A program made the position numbers and the translations under genes. From contig NZ_CP109073.1 in assembly GCF_035917415.1 (NCBI RefSeq), positions 186,001-250,000 of the forward strand: 64,000 nucleotides of DNA, written 5' to 3'. Below, in pieces: positions 59,651 to 64,000 of the stretch. How positions within the stretch are numbered: the stretch's first letter is position 1; each line of letters begins with the position of its first letter. The DNA is from Streptomyces sp. NBC_01803. GTDB taxonomy: Bacteria > Actinomycetota > Actinomycetes > Streptomycetales > Streptomycetaceae. The notes under the pieces were generated by a model. The model ran no database searches. It was given only the letters and a program-made list of their open reading frames with translations, and was not told the DNA's origin.

Positions 59651-61104
59651 GCTGACTCCTTGGTCACGTCGAGTTGGGATGCGGTGAGTGGAAGTAGTAC
59701 CTGGAAGCGGGTGTCCCCGGGAATTGACTCGACTCGGAGGCTCCCATGGTGTTTGTTGACAACGATGCGCCAGGAAATGTCCAGACCGAGTCCGGTGCCT
59801 TCGCCCACTGGTTTGGTGGTGAAGAACGGGTCGAAGATCCGGTCCCGGATTTCAGGGTCGATACCGGTGCCGGTGTCTTGGATTTCCACGAGCAGCTGGT
59901 CGTTGGCGCGTGCGGTCCGCACGGTGAGTGTTCCGTCTCCACCGGCGCTGTTCATGGTGGCGACTGCATTATCGATCAGATTGGTCCATACCTGGTTGAG
60001 TTCAGCTGGGTATGCGGGGACCTTCGGCAGGGTCTCGTCGTACTGCTTGACGACAGTGATCTGCGAGCCGATCTTGCCCGCCAGCATGAGAAGGGTGCTG
60101 TCGAGCAGCTCGTGGACGTCGACCATACGGAAGGGCGCTCGGTCCAGCTGTGAGTACTGCTTGGCGGCGTCGACCAGGTGCGAGATGCGAGCAATGGAAC
60201 CCGTGATCTCGTTCATGAGCAGTTCGGTCTCGACTGTGGAGTTGAGCCAGCCGATCGCCGCCGGCAGGGTCGGGTCGTCCACCAGCGCCGCGGCTTGGTC
60301 CAGCCACTCGCTGTCCAGGCCGGCCTGGACGAAGGTTGGCGCCATCTGCCAGCTCTGCTCAATGCCTCGGTTCTCCAGCCACTCCGTGAGGGCGTCCTCC
60401 CGGTCGGCGGCCTGAAGCGGGCTGAGTGAAGGCGCCTTGGCTACCCGTTCGGCCGTCTGCTCCTGGAACTCGATCAGCTCGGCGAGCGCCTCTCGGGTGA
60501 AAGGGCCCTCGGCGATGACGGCAAGTTCGTGGCGCATCTTGGCCACGCGTTCACGCAGCGTGGCGGTTGCCCGGGCGGCCGCGGCAGCCGGGTTGTTCAG
60601 CTCGTGTGTGAGCCCTGCTGACAACGACCCCAAGGCCAGTAGTCGTTCTCGCTGTCCGATGGCCTGTTGCGTGTTCTTCACTCCGAAGAACAGGCCCTCC
60701 AGCAGGTGGACGGCCATCGGGAACCACTCGTGCATGACGCCCGCGAACGTGTCTGCCGGCAGCACGAAGAACCGCGTGGGCTCGGTGGTACGCAGAGTGT
60801 TGTTGTAGACCTGCGGTGTCCGGTCCCCGAGGTAGGCCTGCATGGCGCCGGCGTACACCCCGGGCCGGCTGGTTCGGTTGACTTCTATGTCGTCTCCGCC
60901 GACCTGGCGGGAGAGGACGACTGTGCCCTCGAGCATCACGTAAAAGCACGTCGCGGGCTGGCCCTCGGTGTAGACGAGTCCGGGCTCGAACAGCTCCACC
61001 CGGCCGTCGGCGCAGAGCCGTCCCAGTTGCTCGGGCGTCAGCTTCTCGAACAAGAAGAGCTGCTTGATCTCCTGTGCGCTGCACGGCAGGGAGCGTCTGC
61101 TCAT
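59647..61104 (-). CDS. Sensor histidine kinase with N-terminal cyclic-nucleotide-binding-like domain
   Basis: This 485-residue kinase begins with a Crp/cNMP-like domain (about residues 10-135; LFEPGLVYTEGQPATCFYVM, LEGTVVLSRQVGGD). A His-kinase core follows: LSAGLTHELNNPAAAAARA contains the phosphorylated His, NQVWTNLIDNAVATM is the N-box, IQDTGTGIDPEIRDRIFDPF plus FTTKPVGEGTGLGLDISW are the G and F boxes. There is no membrane segment, so it is cytosolic. The ATG at 61104 overlaps the stop of the flavoprotein/receiver gene, and its stop overlaps the zinc-finger gene start. The cNMP domain lacks an obvious RSA phosphate motif, so it may bind another ligand. It probably phosphorylates the receiver domain upstream. 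Confidence 0.88.
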   Translation of the reverse strand: MSRRSLPCSAQEIKQLFLFEKLTPEQLGRLCADGRVELFEPGLVYTEGQPATCFYVMLEGTVVLSRQVGGDDIEVNRTSRPGVYAGAMQAYLGDRTPQVYNNTLRTTEPTRFFVLPADTFAGVMHEWFPMAVHLLEGLFFGVKNTQQAIGQRERLLALGSLSAGLTHELNNPAAAAARATATLRERVAKMRHELAVIAEGPFTREALAELIEFQEQTAERVAKAPSLSPLQAADREDALTEWLENRGIEQSWQMAPTFVQAGLDSEWLDQAAALVDDPTLPAAIGWLNSTVETELLMNEITGSIARISHLVDAAKQYSQLDRAPFRMVDVHELLDSTLLMLAGKIGSQITVVKQYDETLPKVPAYPAELNQVWTNLIDNAVATMNSAGGDGTLTVRTARANDQLLVEIQDTGTGIDPEIRDRIFDPFFTTKPVGEGTGLGLDISWRIVVNKHHGSLRVESIPGDTRFQVLLPLTASQLDVTKESA

Positions 61105-62777
61105 GACTGCTCCAGGTAACGGTGGACGAGCATGACGGCCATGGCTCCCTCGCCGACGGCGGAGGCGACGCGCTTGGCGGACTCTGCGCGTGCGTCGCCT
61201 GCCACGAAGACGCCGGGGATGCTGGTTTCCAGGTGATACGGCGGCCGGTCCAACTCCCAGTCGGCCGGGGGGCGGCCGTCGGGAGTGAGGTCGGGTCCGG
61301 CCAGGATGAAGCCGCGCCTGTCGCGCAGCACGGTGTCGTTCAGCCAGTCGGTGCGCGGGGCGGCGCCGATGAACACAAACAGCCACTGTGCGTCGACGAG
61401 TTCGCTGTGGCCGGTCTGCGTGTCACGTAGGGTGAGCTGCTGCAGGTGACCGGAGCCGTGTGCGGCCTCGACGACTGTGCCGCATCGCAGCCGGATGTTG
61501 GGTGTCTGCTCAATCTGCTGGATCAGGTAATGCGACATCGATGCTGCCAATGACGGTCCTCTAACCAGCAGCGTTACCGACTTGGCGTTGCGTGCCAGGT
61601 GCATTGCTGCCTGGCCTGCGGAATTGGCGCCGCCTACGATGTACACGTCGTGGTCTTCGCAGGAAGCTGCCTCGGTCAGCGCCGCCCCGTAGAAAACGCC
61701 GCAGCCGGTCAGTGCGTCGGCGCCCGGGGCGGGAAGCTGGCGGTAGGACACACCGGTCGCGAGGATCACGCTGTGGGCAGCAATCGCCGAGCCGTCGGAG
61801 AATCGCACGATCCGAGACGCGCCGCTGGCCTCGAGCCCCGTCACCTCGCGTGCGGTAAGGATCTCGGCACCGAACTTCGTCGCCTGTCTGCGGGCGCGGT
61901 CGGTGAGCTGGCCACCGGAAACGCCGTCGGGGAAGCCCAGGTAGTTCTCGATCCGCGAGCTCTGCCCGGCCTGCCCGCCGGTCGCCGATCGTTCCACCAG
62001 CACGGTGCGCAGCCCCTCCGACGCGCCGTAGACAGCCGCGCCCAGGCCGGCCGGACCGCCCCCGATGACGACCAGGTCGTAGAAGTCGGTGGCCGGGGTT
62101 GTCGCCAGGCCCACGCGCGCTGCGAGATCGGCAGTCTCCGGCTCCACCAGCGGTGTGCCGTCCGGGGTGATCACTATGGGCAATCGCTGTCCGTCCTGGC
62201 CCGCGGCCGACAGCAGTCGCTGTCCCTCGGGCTCGTCGGAAGAGTACCAGCGGTAGGGCACCTGGTTGCGGGCCAGGAATTCCCGAGCTTCCGAGGAACG
62301 TGCCGACCAGCGGTGCCCGATCAGTTTGGTGCTGGGCACCGGCCGGTGGTCGCCGGTGCGCCATGCCTGGAGCAGGTCGTCCAGGACCGGGTAGAGCTTC
62401 TCCCCCGGCGGGTCCCAGGGTTTGAGCAGGTAGTGGTCGAGGTCGACGAGGTTGATGGCGTCGATCGCCGCGTTGGTGTCGGCATATGCGGTCAGCAGTA
62501 CGCGCCGCGCGCTCGGGTATATGTCCATGGCCTGCTCGAGGAATTCGATGCCGTTCATCTGCGGCATGCGATGGTCGGCCATGAGCACGGCCACCAGGTC
62601 ACCGCGCAGTTTCAACTCGCGCAGCGCCTGGAGTGCGGACTCACCGGACTCTGCACGCACGATCCGGTACGAGGCGCCGTAGCGCCGTCGCAGGTCCCGA
62701 GCGACAGCCCGGGATACTCCCGGGTCATCGTCCACGGTCATGATGACGGTCCGCTGCGTCTCGGTGGCCTGTGTCAT
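61101..62777 (-). CDS. Receiver domain fused to thioredoxin-reductase-like FAD oxidoreductase
   Basis: This 558-residue fusion has a CheY-like receiver at residues 1-125 (Asp16-Asp17-Asp18 acidic pocket, phospho-acceptor Asp68 in MADHRMPQMNG, Thr96, Lys119). A short alpha/beta linker region of glutaredoxin-like flavour follows (about 140-215). A FAD/NAD(P) oxidoreductase then covers about 230-558 (VVIGGGPAGLGAAVYGASEG, TGGQAGQSSRIENYLGFP, YIVGGANSAGQAAMHLARNA). The CxxC disulfide of thioredoxin reductases is not present: GCGVFYGAALTEA occupies that place. It is probably a phosphorylation-gated flavoprotein that passes redox information, not a normal thioredoxin reductase. The ATG at 62777 follows GGGGGAAAA, and the stop overlaps the kinase ATG. 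A broken MarR gene precedes it by 32 bases. Confidence 0.9.
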   Translation of the reverse strand: MTQATETQRTVIMTVDDDPGVSRAVARDLRRRYGASYRIVRAESGESALQALRELKLRGDLVAVLMADHRMPQMNGIEFLEQAMDIYPSARRVLLTAYADTNAAIDAINLVDLDHYLLKPWDPPGEKLYPVLDDLLQAWRTGDHRPVPSTKLIGHRWSARSSEAREFLARNQVPYRWYSSDEPEGQRLLSAAGQDGQRLPIVITPDGTPLVEPETADLAARVGLATTPATDFYDLVVIGGGPAGLGAAVYGASEGLRTVLVERSATGGQAGQSSRIENYLGFPDGVSGGQLTDRARRQATKFGAEILTAREVTGLEASGASRIVRFSDGSAIAAHSVILATGVSYRQLPAPGADALTGCGVFYGAALTEAASCEDHDVYIVGGANSAGQAAMHLARNAKSVTLLVRGPSLAASMSHYLIQQIEQTPNIRLRCGTVVEAAHGSGHLQQLTLRDTQTGHSELVDAQWLFVFIGAAPRTDWLNDTVLRDRRGFILAGPDLTPDGRPPADWELDRPPYHLETSIPGVFVAGDARAESAKRVASAVGEGAMAVMLVHRYLEQS

Positions 62778-62809
62778 TTTTCCCCCATGCCGTAAGGCAG
62801 GTAGAGCGT

Positions 62810-63280
62810 TCAGGGAGCTTCGATATCGGCGCGAATCACCTTGATGATGCGATCGGTGATCGCCACAAGCAGAACTACTTGTTCAGGAGAGAGATGGTCG
62901 AAGAATGCTTTGCGAATTCCTCGGCGTGCCGAGGGAGGGCCATGGCGATAATGGATCGCCCTGTCTGGGTGGCAGCAACGAGAGCCCCTCGCCTGTCGGC
63001 GACGTATTCCCTCCTGACGACAAGTTCCCGTTTCACCATGCGGCCAAGTTGATGGTCAGCCTGCTTTTTCCCATCCCAGATTATTGCCCAAGTCTGAGAT
63101 GTGAATCCACCCCTCAGGACCCCGAGTTAATTCTGTCAGCGCAGCACAATCCGCTTCGGATAGCCCGAACTCGTTCTGGATGGGACGAGTCGTGCGGCTG
63201 ACCAGTAGTTCGTTCAACTGCAGCAGGCCACGCCATGCCTGAATTTCGGTGGCCGACAACGAATTGGTTTTGTTATCCAT
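62810..63280 (-). pseudogene. MarR family regulator, frameshifted
   Basis: The first 74 codons give a MarR start (AWRGLLQLNELLVSRTTRPI; FGLSEADCAALTELTRGPEG; ISDLGNNLGWEKAG), ending at a premature TGA at 63056. A shift at the AAAAA run there gives DHQLGRMVKRELVVRREYVA, DRRGALVAATQTGRSIIAMA, which is the wing of MarR. A second shift after LPRHAEEF gives KAFFDHLSPEQVVLLVAITD and RIIKVIRADIEAP to a stop at 62810. Together these make about 157 codons, a normal MarR length. Two frame changes mean no functional protein is made unless the assembly is wrong. It is upstream of, and co-directional with, the flavoprotein/receiver gene and probably controlled it. Confidence 0.8.
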
Positions 63281-63330
63281 GGATCCACCATACGACGACG
63301 GATGCCCAAGGTCCCGCTAGCCGAAGATTC

Positions 63331-63777
63331 TCAAAACTGGTGCGCACAGCGTCCACCATGGTCACAGAAAGGCTGATTGGTAGATAGGCTGCATCCGCAC
63401 AGTATGACCCTCGTTTCACGACGGACATGCGACGCTGTTGTTATCTGCAGGTCACCCCGAATATGCAGGCTCCCGTCCGAATGCCGCTGTATCTGAGTGG
63501 GCAGCGACGGTTCCTCATCGCGCTCCCCGGACAGGTGATACTGCAGGGCTCCGCTGGGGCAGCGCCGCACTACTTCGGCTATGTCGTTGGCCGGCTCGGC
63601 GCCGGCATCGATCCACGGCCTGCGTTCGACGTCGAAGACAGTCGGTAGGCCTTTGATGTACTCGGCCTGGTGAAGGCAGAGCCGGGACTCATAGCTGACG
63701 GAGATACCAGCACCCTCGTAGCGTTTGGATCCGGGCCGCCACGTGCCATCCCCAGGATCAGAAGGTGGCGCGGACAT
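63331..63777 (-). CDS. Mono-cluster 4Fe-4S ferredoxin-like protein with degenerate CDGSH domain (YjdI-like)
   Basis: This 148-residue protein combines a YjdI-type divergent 4Fe-4S domain (ISVSYESRLCLHQAEYIKGL; WIDAGAEPANDIAEVVRRCP) with a C-terminal iron-sulfur zinc-finger region. The latter has the CGCSLSTNQPFCDHGGRCAH pattern instead of the usual CxCxxSxxxPFCDGSHxxxG. The changed CDGSH residues suggest weak or altered cluster binding. Its start overlaps the stop of the GNAT gene by one base (TGATG), matching the yjdI-yjdJ pairing of E. coli. The exact cluster type is inferred. Confidence 0.8.
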   Translation of the reverse strand: MSAPPSDPGDGTWRPGSKRYEGAGISVSYESRLCLHQAEYIKGLPTVFDVERRPWIDAGAEPANDIAEVVRRCPSGALQYHLSGERDEEPSLPTQIQRHSDGSLHIRGDLQITTASHVRRETRVILCGCSLSTNQPFCDHGGRCAHQF

Positions 63778-64000
63778 CAGTCGTTCACTTTGCTTCTGTT
63801 CGTGTAGACGAGCTCCCGATATTCGGGGTGCCGGGCGATCCAGCCCGTGTAGAAGGGGCAGACGGGCAGCACGGCGAGGCCGGCAGCACGTGCCGTGTCC
63901 AGTGAGGAACGGACCAGCGCTCCACCGATGCCCTGGCCTTCGTAACCCGCGTTCACCTCCGTGTGAACAAAGGCGATGAGGTTCTTGGTGCGCATGTACT
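63777..64000 (-). CDS. GNAT-family acetyltransferase (YjdJ-like), 5' end outside window
   Basis: The visible part encodes HTEVNAGYEGQGIGGALVRS, the acetyl-CoA loop, and LAVLPVCPFYTGWIARHPEY, which match the Acetyltransf_CG/YjdJ family. An ATG at 63995 exists, but homologues have about 20-25 more residues before the first visible motif. The true start is therefore probably beyond 64000. It forms a translationally close pair with the 4Fe-4S protein. The substrate of YjdJ proteins is not known. Confidence 0.8.
   Translation of the reverse strand, partial: YMRTKNLIAFVHTEVNAGYEGQGIGGALVRSSLDTARAAGLAVLPVCPFYTGWIARHPEYRELVYTNRSKVND

Overview
The window is actinobacterial DNA, most likely Streptomyces or a close relative. 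Third codon positions are almost always G or C, GTG starts are common, neighbouring genes often overlap by four bases (GTGA or ATGA), and several genes look leaderless. Many families are Streptomyces hallmarks: the DUF397/XRE/ATPase cluster, Roadblock/LC7, a PF04672-type methyltransferase, a DUF6397-like protein, a SNF2-SWIM pair and MatB.

Layout. 132-2997 is a lutABC lactate-oxidation operon, followed by small enzymes and two decayed genes (to 6206). 6265-11881 holds a macro-domain protein, DUF2332, a PPOX protein, a VOC protein, a NERD protein, a Nudix hydrolase and a TetR/alpha-beta hydrolase pair. 11986-15553 has an ABC exporter and a CrtI-like flavoprotein that diverge across a perfect 52-bp palindrome. 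15641-23205 is a nitrogen-acquisition locus: a biotin-dependent urea/guanidine carboxylase, two DUF1989 proteins, a sodium:solute symporter and a TetR regulator, with matching inverted repeats in front of the operon and of the symporter. 23353-26903 encodes a heterodimeric ABC exporter. 26927-38278 carries a YdjM-like protein, a DUF3516 helicase, a DUF6397-like protein, Roadblock, a desaturase, a SNF2 helicase and a SWIM protein. 38251-41810 has a secreted SGNH hydrolase, a methyltransferase and a whiJ-like DUF397/XRE/ATPase cluster. 41959-50297 mixes TerC, YbaK, two ROK regulators and an EamA transporter with an attenuator-like leader, plus remnants of an MFS transporter, a xylulokinase and an amidase. 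50307-57666 has DUF4239, matB with a carboxyltransferase, an LLM oxidoreductase, an orphan response regulator and a lipase maturation factor.

From 57644 the character changes. A tRNA-Pro(GGG) gene is followed by a frameshifted, truncated tyrosine recombinase and then by a stretch of lower GC. Every gene beyond the recombinase lies on the minus strand. They are a YjdI/YjdJ-like ferredoxin-acetyltransferase pair, a broken MarR gene, and a tightly overlapping three-gene cassette: a receiver domain fused to a thioredoxin-reductase-like flavoprotein, a histidine kinase with a cyclic-nucleotide-binding-like domain, and a UBP-type zinc finger. This looks like an island in a tRNA site, and the cassette is the best candidate here for a poorly described signalling system.

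Functional links. LutABC turns lactate into pyruvate. The 15-23 kb locus would import a urea- or guanidine-like compound and carboxylate it, but no allophanate hydrolase is encoded here. MatB and the carboxyltransferase both concern malonyl-CoA-type units. At least eight genes are broken, so either this region is decaying or some indels are assembly errors. No rRNA, CRISPR array, intact transposon or recognisable secondary-metabolite cluster was seen.
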